64,000 bases of DNA from Oegoconia quadripuncta (GCA_949316235.1 OX438742.1:36896853-36960852), one strand, 5' to 3'; positions 20,167-30,590 are shown, counted from the stretch's first letter. Numbers and translations are program-made. Notes: generated from the letters alone by a model not told the origin.

Positions 20167-23100
20167 AAAGGTGCATGAGGATGACAGCATGGATGAAGAA
20201 GACAAGTTTCAATACCTCCTGCAATCGCTAAAAGAAGACTCAAATGCGAGAACTCTTGTGGAGAGTTTTCCCCCGTCTAAAGAAAATTATAAGAAGGCGG
20301 TGGAGCAGCTCACCAACAGATATGGCAGGGACGAGGTGCTGGTGGAGGTTTACATAAGAGAGCTTCTGGGCATGGTGCTCTCACAGGCGCGAGGTACACT
20401 TTCTTTAGATATTAGATCACTTTATGACAAAATAAGTACATATCTACACGCCCTAGAGACTTTAGGTGTTACAAAGGAGCGTTATGATGCTATGTTATTT
20501 CCACTTATTGAATCTGCCATACCTGAGAATCTTTTAATAGCTTGGAGTAGGTCCCAAGCCTCAGGTTTGAATACTCAAGGATCTGAGCGATTGGCACAAC
20601 TTCTAAAATTCATAGGTAGCGAAGTAGAAGCAGAGGAAAGAGTCAAATTGGCGAGGTCCGAGTTTAGTACAGTTCAGGTTCCTAACATACAGTCTCATGA
20701 CACAGACATACCGACAGCATCGTGCCTGACCACTAAAATTAAAGAAGGTAATAAAAATTCTTGCTATTTCTGTGATAAAAGTAATCACTCTTCAATTGAA
20801 TGTCAGAAAGGGGGGGAATTTAGTCTAGATGAGAAAAAAGACCTAATAAAAAAGAAAGGGGGTTGTTATGTTTGTCTAAAAAAGGGTCATATGGCCAAGA
20901 ACTGTAAAGCATTTATAAAATGTCAAGTTTGTAAGCGTAGGCACCTATTAATTTTGTGTCCAGATGTACATAAAGGGGATGCTAAACCATCCAATAAAAT
21001 GGTCATGCTATGTCATACTAACACCACACTGTTACAGACTTTAGTCGCAACGATTGCCCACAATGGTAAGCGCAAAAAAGTAAGAATCCTTTTTGATAGT
21101 GGATCCCAGCGGTCATACATTAAGAAGTCGGTTGCTGAGGAACTCAACCTAAGGGTATTGGCGATGGAGACAATTGGACATACACTTTTCGGGGGAGTGG
21201 AGAAGAAAGCAGCAGCTCACAGATGTTTTAAGTTTGAGGTGAGTGCTCTTAATAATACCTATAAGACAACAATCACTGGTCTTGAGAGTGACACTCTATG
21301 TGGTTATTTGCCTAAAATACAAGACAGTAAAGTTATACAGACTCTTCACAACTTGAATGTTCAACTGACAGACCCACAGAATGACATAACTGACATAAGC
21401 ATAATGATAGGCTCTGATTATATGGGTTCAATTTTAACAGGAGAGATGATCCATTTAGATAATAATTTGTGTGCAATTAAAACAAAATTGGGATGGACAC
21501 TACAAGGTCCAACAACAGCTACTTGCTCTACAGTTACTCAAAACTATTTTTCACAAACTGAAAATATAGCAGATTTGTGGAGTATTGAGCTTCTTGGAAT
21601 AAAGGATCCACAAGAAAAACAAAAGGAACAGGGAGAAATATTAAGATGTTTTAATGATAATATTTCAGAGACTATTGATGGCAGATACGAAGTAGAACTA
21701 TTGTGGAAGGAGAGTATTCCAGATTTAAATACAAATTATGAACAAGCATTCAAGAGACTGGAAACCATAACAAAGAAGTTAAAGAAAACAGGAAATTTGT
21801 CAGCATATAATGAAGTGTTTCGAGAATGGAGAGAGGAAGGTATTATAGAAGAGGCCACAGCGGATAATAAAAGAGAAGGCCACTATCTTCCTCATCACCC
21901 CATCATAAAGATGTCCAGCACAAGCACAAAGGTACGACCTGTATTTGACGCTTCAGCTAAAGATCAAAATGGATGGTCTTTAAATGACTGTCTAGAAAAA
22001 GGAATAAACCTTATAGAAGTTATCCCTAAATTATTGATCTTATTTAGAAAGGGTGCTTATGGTATTACATCAGACATAAAGAAAGCATTCCTTAATATCT
22101 CTTTATATAGAAAAGACAGAGATTATTTAAAATTTCTATGGTGGGATGATCCAACAACATGCGAAAGGGTAATCACATATCGGCATAGACGAGTGGTATT
22201 TGGAATAAATTGTAGCCCTTTCCTATTGAGCGCTACAATAAATTACCATTTAGACAGATACAATCAAGATTACAGAGACACCGCACAGAAACTAAAAGAA
22301 TCATTTTATGTTGATAATTGTATTACCAGTGTTGACACTGAAAAACAGATGGAGAACTTTATCACAGAGGCAAAGGAATTGATGTTAAAAGGAAAATTTG
22401 ACCTGCGAGAATGGGTGACAGCTCCAAAAAGAATTGACAACACAGTTACGGTCCCAGTTTTGGGTATGTTATGGAATACAGTACAAGATGACCTACAATG
22501 TAGTATTAACCTGAAAAAAGAAGTCAAAGACAGGATAACAAAGAGGGATCTACTATCTATTGCTCAACAAATATTTGACCCATTGGGACTGGTCTCTCCT
22601 GTCTCACTCATACCTAAATTAATTACACAGAAGGCATGGTTAAGTAACACGGGATGGGATCAAAAAATTCCTATAGAATTAGAGAAGGAATTCCTAGATT
22701 GGATAGAAACTATACACCTTGTAAACCAATGCAGATTTCCGAGACGCTTGACGAATGCACCTATAGAAGAGTGCGAAACAAGCTTACATGTCTTCTGCGA
22801 TGCAAGTAAAAATGCCTATGCAAGTTGTATATTTTTACGTACTCGGCACAACAACAAGGTCTGTGTCCAACTGGTTCTAGCAAAGAGTAGAGTAGCACCT
22901 ACAAAGAAAGAAATGTCCTTACCCAGGTTGGAGTTAATGGGTGCTCTGATTGCTTCTCGAATGTACAATGAAATTCTAAAATCAGGACTTCTGGCTCAAT
23001 GTAAGTACTATGAAGTATACTTCTGGACAGATTCTGCAGTGGTATTAGCATGGCTAAAACGACAATCGCAGTGGAAGCCCTTCATAAGTAACAGAGTAGC

Positions 23101-24093
23101 AGAAATATGTAGTAATACTGACAAAGAAAACTGGTACCACTTACCTGGAAATGCCAACCCCGCTGACCTGCCATCTCGCGGCTGCAATGCAAAAACGTTG
23201 ATGGAGAGCGTATGGTGGGAGGGCCCACATTGGCTGAAGCTAGAAAAAGAAAAATGGCCTAAATCTAACATTACTGACCTTATGATTGATGAGAAAGCTG
23301 TCTGCTGTGAAGAGAAAAAGAACATGGTAACAAATGTGGATACAAATATGCCTGCATTCAGTACAAACTTATTATATTTTTCTAAATACAATAGAATAGT
23401 AAGACTGGTTGCCTGGCTACTAAGGATGAATCCAATAACAAGAAGAAAATTCAATATAAGGAATAGAGATATAGGAAATGAGGAATATCAGTATGCTGAA
23501 CAAATTTTGATAAAACTTTTACAGAAAGAAAATTTCATGAAACAAGAAAATATACCAAAGAATTTATGTGTAATACGAGACGAAAACGACATAATTAAAG
23601 TGAAGACAAGATTGGAGCTAAGTAAGGAAAACAAGAACTTCATCTATCCAACGCTGTTGCCTGGAAGAGATGAAATAGTGCAGAGGTTAGTGTCACACCG
23701 ACATCTTATGTTGAGTCATGCAGGTATACAAATTATGTTGACAGATTTGCGTAACTCTTACTGGATACTCAACATTAGACGACTGGCTAAGAGAACAGTT
23801 TCCCAGTGCATCATTTGTAAAAGGTGCAAGAGCAAAAATTATAATGTACCAGAAGCTCCACTACCTAAAGACAGGATAGAAGGCGTGGCGGCGTTCCAAA
23901 CTACAGGTATAGATTTAGCTGGGCCATTGTACTTACGTGATAAACAAAAGTGCTGGATTGTCCTATTTACATGCGCCACATATAGAGCTATACACCTGGA
24001 ACTGGTTGAATCCTTGTCTACTGCCAGCTTCATAATGGCCCTAAGAAGATTCACAGCTAGAAGAGGTAGAGTAAATGTAATATACATTCAGTG
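20138..24093 (+). CDS. BEL/Pao Gag-Pol polyprotein (interrupted in integrase)
   Basis: Continuous coding from the frameshift point to the mariner. Residues are counted from an upstream in-frame ATG at 20120. In order: Gag body; zinc knuckles CYFCDKSNHSSIEC and CYVCLKKGHMAKNC (from about residue 214); aspartic protease FDSGSQ (about 324); reverse transcriptase with VRPVFDAS, DIKKAFLNI and the active site FYVDNCI (about 729), where Pao-type YVDN replaces YVDD; RNase H HVFCDASKNA (about 890); integrase HHCC domain HRHLMLSHAG to CIICKRC (about 1193); and the core GIDLAGPLYL with its first aspartate (about 1264). Codons after 24093 belong to the inserted mariner end. Confidence 0.9.
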
Positions 24094-24095
24094 TA

Positions 24096-25391
24096 CTAAG
24101 TATCGGGAATTTGTCAATAAAACAAAAAATACAAATTATTCATCTAAATTTATTTTATCGCCTTCAAAGTAGGCCCCATCGCTTGCAATACAACATCTCC
24201 ACCGCTTCACCCAGTCTTCCATACATTTTTCATAGGCTATTTGCGGTATGGCCTTTAGCTCATTCAGCGAATTTTCTTTTATGGCTTCTATCGACTCAAA
24301 ACGTTTTCCTCGAAGTGGTAATTTTAACTTGGGAAATAAAAAAAAGTCAGACGGAGCCATATCAGGTGAATACGGTGCTTGGTCGAGAACTTTTGTTGAA
24401 TTTTTCGCTAAAAACTCTTTCACTATAATGGCTGTGTGTGATGGTGCATTATCATGGTGCAGCATCCATGAGTTGTGTTGCCACAAATCTGGACGTTTTC
24501 GGCGGATACTCTCACGCAAACGCTTCATGACGCCTAAATAATATTCTTTATTCACTGTTTCTCCCTCTGGAAGGAATTCGGAGTGAACCACACCACGGTA
24601 GTCAAAAAAAACTGTCAGCATCACCTTGATTTTGGAGCGACTTTGCCGCGGTTTTTTGGGTTTCGGCTCGTTTTCGAGACGCCATTCTGAAGACTGTTGG
24701 CTTGTTTGCATGTCGTACTCATAAACCCATGTCTCGTCGCCAGTTATTATACGTTTCATAAAGGTCGGATCCGTAGAAGCTCGGGAAACCATGTCTTCAG
24801 CGACATGCTTTCGCTGCGCTTTTTGAACAAAATTGAGCTCTTTTGGAACTAGTCGAGCGGCGACGCGTTTCATGCCTAAAATGTCAATGAGAATGTTGTG
24901 GACGGACTTAAAAGATATGTTCACCTCACTAGCCAACTCTCTCAGACTCATACGTCGATATTCGAGCACTAGCTTCTTGATTCTGTCGATGTTTTCTTTG
25001 GTCGTAGCGGTTGAAGGTCTACCAGAACGAGGCAAGTCTACTACTACTTCTCGGCCTTCTTTAAAAGCCTTATACCATTCATAAGCCCTTGTTTTCGATA
25101 TACACGATTCGCCGTAGGTATTTCGCAACATTTTTAGTGATTCACCACATGAAATATCATTTGAAACACAAAATTTAAGGCACACTCTTTGTTCAACAAT
25201 ATTTTCCATTGTAAAAATCGCCGAGGACTCAAAACTATGACCAACAAAAAGTGTAGTTTAAAACAAATTAAATGACAGATCCCGCTCAAATTTTGAGCGC
25301 TAAATCAGTACAGTGCTACCAACATGCAGTAAAAAAATTAGAACGACCTCTTTTACGCGGGTCTTTTTATTGACATATTCCCGATACTTTT
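24096..25391 (-). mobile_element. mariner transposon nested in BEL/Pao integrase
   Basis: TA duplications at 24094-24095 and 25392-25393 flank imperfect inverted repeats (left ..aagtatcgggaatttgtcaa, right the complement of ttgacatattcccgatactt). At 1296 bp it has typical mariner length. It encodes one unbroken transposase on the minus strand. It must be younger than the BEL/Pao insertion it interrupts. Confidence 0.92.
24136..25209 (-). CDS. mariner transposase (DD34D)
   Basis: This 357-codon intact ORF starts at ATG 25209. The N-terminal paired helix-turn-helix region shows ISKTRAYEWYKAFKEGRE and GRPSTATT, then MSLRELASEVNISFKSVHNI. The catalytic triad is ITGDETWVYEYD, MLHHDNAPSHTA and SPDMAPSDFFLFPKLK, with 34 residues between the second aspartate and that of PSD, the canonical mariner spacing. 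The linker WVPHEL of well-known mariners is not obvious; KELN takes part of that region. Full family length and no stop codons suggest an active or recently active copy. Confidence 0.93.
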   Translation of the reverse strand: MENIVEQRVCLKFCVSNDISCGESLKMLRNTYGESCISKTRAYEWYKAFKEGREVVVDLPRSGRPSTATTKENIDRIKKLVLEYRRMSLRELASEVNISFKSVHNILIDILGMKRVAARLVPKELNFVQKAQRKHVAEDMVSRASTDPTFMKRIITGDETWVYEYDMQTSQQSSEWRLENEPKPKKPRQSRSKIKVMLTVFFDYRGVVHSEFLPEGETVNKEYYLGVMKRLRESIRRKRPDLWQHNSWMLHHDNAPSHTAIIVKEFLAKNSTKVLDQAPYSPDMAPSDFFLFPKLKLPLRGKRFESIEAIKENSLNELKAIPQIAYEKCMEDWVKRWRCCIASDGAYFEGDKINLDE

Positions 25392-25403
25392 TACACAGAG
25401 TAG

Positions 25404-26279
25404 TATACAGATAATGGCACAAATTTTCAAGGAACAGCCAACTTATTGAAAGAAATAAATTGGTCTGAAGTTGAGACTTCCACCTGCGCGCAAGCTATAC
25501 AGTGGAAATTTATTCCACCAGGATCTCCGTGGTGGGGAGGATGGTGGGAACGACTAGTTAGAGTTGTAAAGGAAATGCTACGCCGAAATTTAGGAAAAAT
25601 GACATTGACCTGGATTGAACTGTCGACTATATTATGTGACTGTGAAGCAGTCATAAATAGTAGACCCTTGACTTACTTAGCAACAGATGACGACTCTTTA
25701 AGACCACTTTCTCCACAGATGTTCTTACATGACTTGCCTAGCAGTCACACTCAGGAACTAGACCACATAGATGCAGAGAGACTGGGGGTGCGGTACCGTT
25801 ATTTGCAGAAGCTGAGACAAGATTTCAGGCAACGTTTTAGAAGTGAGTACCTAGGGTTACTCTTGAGTAAAAATTTTGGTAAGAAAGTAAGAGAGCCACA
25901 AGTGGGTGAAATAGTATTAGTCGAAGTAAATATGAGCAGATTACATTGGCCATTGGGCTTGGTATTACAAGTGTACGACGGCGCGGATGGGTACACCAGA
26001 GTAGCAGGAGTTCGGACTGCTACTGGAGAGAAGGTAAGAGCTTGTCAGAAACTATATCCGTTGGAGTTGTCTGCTGCGGCTCTGAAAGAAGTTGCTGAAA
26101 ATAGTAAGGTAGACATTGATGCAACAACAAATACTCACCCTCACTGTACTAAACCTGACACAAATACGCTACAGGATGCCCAGTCAAGGTTAGATCCCCT
26201 GGTCAATAATCGATCCTCCTATCCTAACACCACTAGACGCGGCCGTATAATAAAGCTGCCTCATAGGTATCTTATTTGA
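25404..26279 (+). CDS. BEL/Pao integrase C-terminal part (after mariner)
   Basis: The frame resumes with YTDNGTNFQGTANLL, giving the second integrase aspartate, then PPGSPWWGGWWERLVRVVKE with the glutamate, then VINSRPLTY and the C-terminal domain ending LPHRYLI and a TGA. A TAG at 25401 lies just before it. This completes the polyprotein begun at 19750 and ends about 455 bases before the 3' LTR. Confidence 0.88.
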   Translation, partial: YTDNGTNFQGTANLLKEINWSEVETSTCAQAIQWKFIPPGSPWWGGWWERLVRVVKEMLRRNLGKMTLTWIELSTILCDCEAVINSRPLTYLATDDDSLRPLSPQMFLHDLPSSHTQELDHIDAERLGVRYRYLQKLRQDFRQRFRSEYLGLLLSKNFGKKVREPQVGEIVLVEVNMSRLHWPLGLVLQVYDGADGYTRVAGVRTATGEKVRACQKLYPLELSAAALKEVAENSKVDIDATTNTHPHCTKPDTNTLQDAQSRLDPLVNNRSSYPNTTRRGRIIKLPHRYLI

Positions 26280-26734
26280 AAGTTGTGAAAGTCGCTTAGG
26301 TTTCAGACATAGATCTAAATGTTAATAGTTATTAATATAGACTGATTCTGTAAGTAATTAAGTAAAGAATTTAGTGGTGATAGTTAATTGTATGTAGGTT
26401 ATATACCATGAATACAATAGGCTTCTAGAATAATAGATGTTGTTTCCTACTAATTTGTATGATTTAATTTGCTATTTGGTATGTTAACATAATGTTAGAA
26501 ATTATTGATTTGTTTATGTTAATGTGTAATAAATAAGATAATGATGAGCACTATGTTTGGCCATGTATCTACTATTGAACAAGACATGTTTTATGTATCC
26601 TCTTATTGTAATAAGAAATATTAGCAAAGAAAAACAAAGATTTTCTAGCAAGTTTAAAATAATATATGAATATGCCAGTGTTGCTGATTATTGATAATAG
26701 TTCCAAGTTGTCTATTTTTGTGCCTTTGGGAGGA
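26280..26734 (+). other. BEL/Pao 3' untranslated region with polypurine tract
   Basis: Noncoding AT-rich DNA ends in tttgggagga immediately before the 3' LTR, the expected plus-strand primer. Confidence 0.6.
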
Positions 26735-26918
26735 TGTTGTGAATTATATCTTTTAAATTTATCTGTGCATAAACGCGCTAGCAACACTAGCTATTTCTTT
26801 GGGATCTATGGTATAGGAATCGAGAATCTGTGGTCTCCGTCCATGAATGAAAGTGATTAAAACGTAAATATTCAAGTAAATGGTGTATTTATTATAGAAA
26901 ACGAGAATTTTCCCAACA
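26735..26918 (+). repeat. 3' LTR of BEL/Pao element
   Basis: It matches 19532-19716 except for a one-base length difference in the aatgaaaagtg run. Confidence 0.92.
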
Positions 26919-27411
26919 TCCCCGGTCCTCCTTTTTATGATTATTAATCTCGACATTGGCAGGAATGTCGTCTGTATAGGTGTAGGACACAGATATTTAA
27001 TAAATAAAGGAATAAGCTGACATTAGTCTGCTTAAAGCAGGTAAGAATAAAAACTATTTTACGAAATTGACTTCGAAAACGCGTATTACGCAATCAGACA
27101 TTTGCTAAATAATACTTTTACAAAAATTTCCTTAGAAATCGGCGTCAATGTTTACTTGTAAATAATTATATCCAAACTGCATCTAGTTTCTAGCCTACAC
27201 AATCGGTAAATATGTAATGCGATTCTGCTGTTTACCGTAACAACAAAAATCCCCCTTTCATTTGCGTACCTACGTAGGAAAATAACATACAAACGGCCAA
27301 ATTCAGAAATTTCTATGAAGTCGAAGATTTGACTGTACAGTAACGGTGTGATTATTTGCTCAGTGCTATGTTATGTACAGTACATGAATGGGCTTACCTA
27401 ACCTATTGGAA
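26919..27411. other. No gene seen
   Basis: Noncoding AT-rich DNA between the BEL/Pao element and the small hairpin. Nothing recognisable. Confidence 0.5.
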
Positions 27412-27457
27412 GCGTAAACCATGGACGTATAAATCAAACTACGTCCATGGCGTAAAC
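27412..27457. repeat. 30-bp hairpin framed by perfect 8-bp direct repeats
   Basis: gcgtaaac (27412-27419), catggacgta (27420-27429), taaatcaaac loop, tacgtccatg (27440-27449), gcgtaaac (27450-27457). The arms are exact complements and the outer 8-mers are exact repeats. The layout looks like a target duplication around a tiny inverted insert, perhaps the scar of a vanished transposon. Confidence 0.85.
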
Positions 27458-27486
27458 TTTCCCATTTCTTCCAGCACAGCACATGG

Positions 27487-27515
27487 AAATTATCCTTAAT
27501 TCAAGACGATTAAAA
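27487..27515 (+). repeat. 29-bp sequence shared with 49357-49385
   Basis: aaattatccttaattcaag then acgattaaaa is identical at both sites; flanks differ. Confidence 0.7.
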
Positions 27516-27597
27516 GGAAGAGAAAGCGAAATAGAAACGAGACCCGACAGACTAGGCTGCATGCACTGAGTGTCTTTTGCCTCCCTACTCAAGATTG

Positions 27598-28078
27598 AAT
27601 ATTTTTGACAGATGAATAAAAAAAAAAATAGAGAAAGTTAGGTGGGAGGCAATAATGCACAGCCATGATAAAGCCCAACCCGATAATGAACGACCAATAA
27701 TGTACAGCCAATAATCCATGTACATGGTCGCCGATTATCGGGGCGTACATTATCTGGGTGCGCATTCCGCTTCTGTTCTAAAATTGTCCATAGCGATAAA
27801 GCACAGCCAATAATGCACAGCCAATAATTCAAGTACATGGTCGCCGATTATTGGCTGTACATTATCAGGGTGTGCATTACTGGTTGTGCGTTATCGGTCC
27901 GTGCAAATAATGTACAGCCAATAATCGGCAGCCACTTGTCACGGGCTATTGGCTGTGCATTATGGGTCGCGCATTATTGGGTGTACATTATTTGACCGGG
28001 CTGATAATGCGCAACCAGTAAGGTACGACCCGTTAATTGGGATCCACTTTTTTTTTTTTTACTGTCAAAACTGTCAAA
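27598..28078. repeat. Fold-back cluster A of 14-15 bp units
   Basis: Between loosely inverted ends (ttttgacag..a-run and t-run..ctgtcaaa) lie some twenty copies of a unit close to attattggctgtac, some forward and some as the complement gtacagccaataat. Reverse units precede and forward units follow a loop such as tcaagtacatggtcgccg, so each block can fold back. Clean example: 27805-27872. A second cluster at 36950-37390 shares units and loop. It is noncoding, though reading frames through it look repetitive. Confidence 0.8.
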
Positions 28079-28400
28079 TTTCCTTTGTAGGTTTTCATAA
28101 TAGGAGACCAACCATAAACATTTTTTTTGTTTTTCACAGAATAAATATGAAAAAAACAGAGTGAATTCAAACTTTACTTCACTTGTTGGAGCTTGTTGGG
28201 GAGTTCTATCGTGTTTTGTGTATTACTGTATTATGTGTAGCAACATCGCCTTGATGCATAGAGCCTTAAATGAAGGCCAAGGGCTTCTATACAAGGAACA
28301 AAGATTGGCCTAGGCAGAGCTTTCGTCATCAGTCATCACATCACGTAATCCACACCAACTGGCAGCTCAAAGAGTATAGTAACTGTCCAAAAGGAAGGTT
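28079..28400. other. No gene seen
   Basis: Short AT-rich spacer between cluster A and a decayed transposase. Nothing recognisable. Confidence 0.4.
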
Positions 28401-29432
28401 GTGGTATCAAAGAAATGCAAATAGTCAGTGAAATGCAAATTGGCCTCTTTACATTTCGTTGTCGTCTATGTAACCAAAAATTTGTGATTGAGAATGACGA
28501 ATGAGGAGAAAACTACGTAGACGTAAATAGATTTGCTGTTGCAGGAACTGTTTCTATAGAATGTGAGCATTCACAATTTAAAAGAGTTTCTGTCGTCACT
28601 GAATTTACCGTGGATATCTGTCGATACCTATATGAAGAGCCACGAATCTTGCAGTAAGCATTGGGACAAATTATTGAGTGGTAAGAATGGCTGTTTGTTA
28701 CAATAAGTATACATAGGGGTGTTTAATCCAAATAGCATCTCTTACAACTTCAAAATACAAAATCTATCAGACGTATTAGCATGATAACTAATGTAATTTT
28801 ATATATTATTCTTCTTCTTCTATATATTATTTAATAAATTTTGATTCAAATGTTTGCCTTTGTTCACAGAATCCATGCTAGAAGCTGCAGAGGAAAAGAA
28901 GCATTGGGCAGTAAAAGAAGGCAGTGTAAAAAATGGACTCCCAATTATAGATGTTATTGCTGATGGTTGTTGGTGCAAACGCTCATATAAGAAGAATTAT
29001 TTAGCATTATCTGGCGCAGCAGCGATCATAGGGGAAAAAAACGGCAAAATATTATTTTTGGGAGTTAAAAACAAGTAGTACAACAAATAGTACCTGCAGT
29101 TTTGCAGCAAAGGAATTGAAGTTAAACACCATTGCTTTAAAAATTTTGAAGGAGCGTCTAATAATATGGAAAGCGAAATAATTGTGGAGGGTTTAAAAAA
29201 ATCCATCAAAATGTATGGCATTATTTATACGGTCGACTTATCTCCGATGGAGACTAGTATATATTGGAAAATATTTCAGGCTCGTCCATATTCAGATGTT
29301 ACAGTTGAAACAGTGGAATGTGGAAACCACATCCCCATCCTCCGCAATTTCTGTAATAAATTAGTGTCACTAGCTACTCATACGAATTACAATGTCAAAT
29401 CACAAAGAAAGCCATGTGTGCAAGGGTAAGGT
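28400..29432 (+). pseudogene. Decayed Mutator-like transposase-domain protein
   Basis: Segments in changing frames follow one another in the order of a large arthropod family of Mutator-like transposase-domain proteins: FRCRLCNQKFVIEN (about 28460), VNRFAVAGTVSIECEHSQ (about 28525), then SMLEAAEEKKHWAV, IDVIADGCWCKRSYKKNY, LSGAAAIIGEKNGKILFLG (28870-29070), then MESEIIVEGLKKSIKMYG, ARPYSDVTVETVECGNH and LRNFCNKL (29166-29360). Stop codons at 29077-29090 and several shifts break it. The usual GDGDSS motif is degraded (YTVDLSPMETS). Family assignment is from pattern memory. Confidence 0.6.
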
Positions 29433-30000
29433 AATGTAGGATATGGTAAAACTAAATGATAACCCGTAACTTCAAATTATTTATTTTTACCTATTCATAA
29501 TCAATTAATTATTATTATTGTTTTGAATTTAAATTATAGATAATAAACATTTGTAATCTTATTTCGTATGTAGACACGTCGTAAATTGTATAATTGTTTG
29601 ATTTATTTGAAATTTAATTGTAACTAGAAAATTGTATTGTATGTGTAGTTAAAGACCTATTATACATATCTAATTCGTTGCCTATTATGTATCTATGTAC
29701 ATGTGTGTGTGTCTATGTACGTATAAGGTGCATATAAAATGGTATGGTTTGGGGTCGCTATTTACTGGGTTTTCTTTGCTACTATTGTAATGACCATTTT
29801 TGTAAATAAAATACTAAATATTTACAAAATTATTTATTTCAAATACCTTTACATCATCATACATACTAAATAGTATTATAGTAAATAGAGCCGTATTACT
29901 GATAAATCATATACCTAATTTATTGGTAATACAGCTCTATTTACTTTTCAAAGAACATAATAAATACACCTTCGTATCGTTCCATAATTCACATATAGAT
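29433..30000. other. No gene; small hairpin inside
   Basis: Arms 29881-29899 (gtaaatagagccgtattac) and 29926-29944 are complements with one mismatch. This suggests a mini MITE. The rest is AT-rich and unremarkable. Confidence 0.5.
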
Positions 30001-30232
30001 AACTAGCTTTCCGCCCGCAGCTTCGCCTGCTTTCGATGACTTTATCACGGAAATTTGTTTTTCCCGCGGGAACTACTCACTTTATCGGGATAAAAAATAT
30101 CCTATGTTTCAATCCAGGGTATGTTTTGCGTATATACCAAATTTCATCCAAATCCGTTCATCCGTTGCGCCGTGATTGAGCAACATAAACAAACATCCAA
30201 ACTTTCACATTTATAATATTAGTAAGATTAGT
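30001..30232 (+). repeat. Dispersed SINE-like repeat (fullest copy)
   Basis: It begins ctttccgcccgcagcttcgc and ends attataatattagtaagatt, with aaatttcatccaaatccgtt in the middle. This is a very widespread moth/butterfly repeat type. Parts recur at 1-97, 52565-52785 and, more loosely, 55020-55190. Confidence 0.65.
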
Positions 30233-30366
30233 AAATGATATAGCGATAACACAAGATCGATGCACCTCTAGTCTTTAACATGGTGGTGCCACAAGCGCTA
30301 GCAGATTTGGTTCGGCGCCTCCCACTCAGGTATAGGATATATATACCGAGAGGTTTAAAAGTTTAA

Positions 30367-30590
30367 ACAATTACAAAGCATTAGTGATGCAGATTATGGT
30401 ACTCAAACAGGACGTTTTACAACTGGTGTAGTCTGCGGGCTATAAGACAGGCATCCGTGGCGATAATAACCACAGAGGCTGAAATAGTCGCGGCAAGTGA
30501 AGCTGCTACATTAGGACAGTTACTATACTCTTTGCCACATCCCAAGGGCCCGTTGTTTTGCTGTTGTAGTAAATTGTTGGAGTCTAGAAA
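30367..30590 (+). pseudogene. Copia-type RNase H remnant
   Basis: One frame gives DYGTQTGRFTTGVVCG and an overlapping one WCSLRAIRQASVAI then TTEAEIVAASEAATLGQL. This is the order seen at the end of copia Pol (..TGRSTTG..WCSRRQ.SVA.STTEAE..A..EA). A deletion fused the blocks and the frame is broken. It lies on the strand opposite to the copia piece at 32029-33255. Confidence 0.6.

Larger units (their letters stand above)
19532..26918 (+). mobile_element. BEL/Pao LTR retrotransposon, split by a mariner
   Basis: LTRs at 19532-19716 and 26735-26918 (185 and 184 bp, TG...CA) differ by about one A. Flanks tccac and tcccc may be a diverged 5-bp target duplication. The internal order is primer site, gag, protease, reverse transcriptase, RNase H, integrase: BEL/Pao architecture. 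Without the 1.3-kb mariner at 24096-25391 the element is about 6.1 kb. A 1-base shift in gag and the mariner in the integrase make this copy defective, yet LTR similarity says it inserted fairly recently. Confidence 0.92.

Noticed and set aside
23008..23454. A 148-codon minus-strand ORF inside BEL/Pao pol
   Set aside because: It is the antisense shadow of strongly conserved reverse transcriptase/RNase H codons.
24094..24172. The last codons of the long BEL/Pao ORF as real protein
   Set aside because: They are read through the end of the inserted mariner, not retrotransposon sequence.
27598..28078. CRISPR array
   Set aside because: Units are short, variable, inverted, without spacers, and the DNA is eukaryotic.
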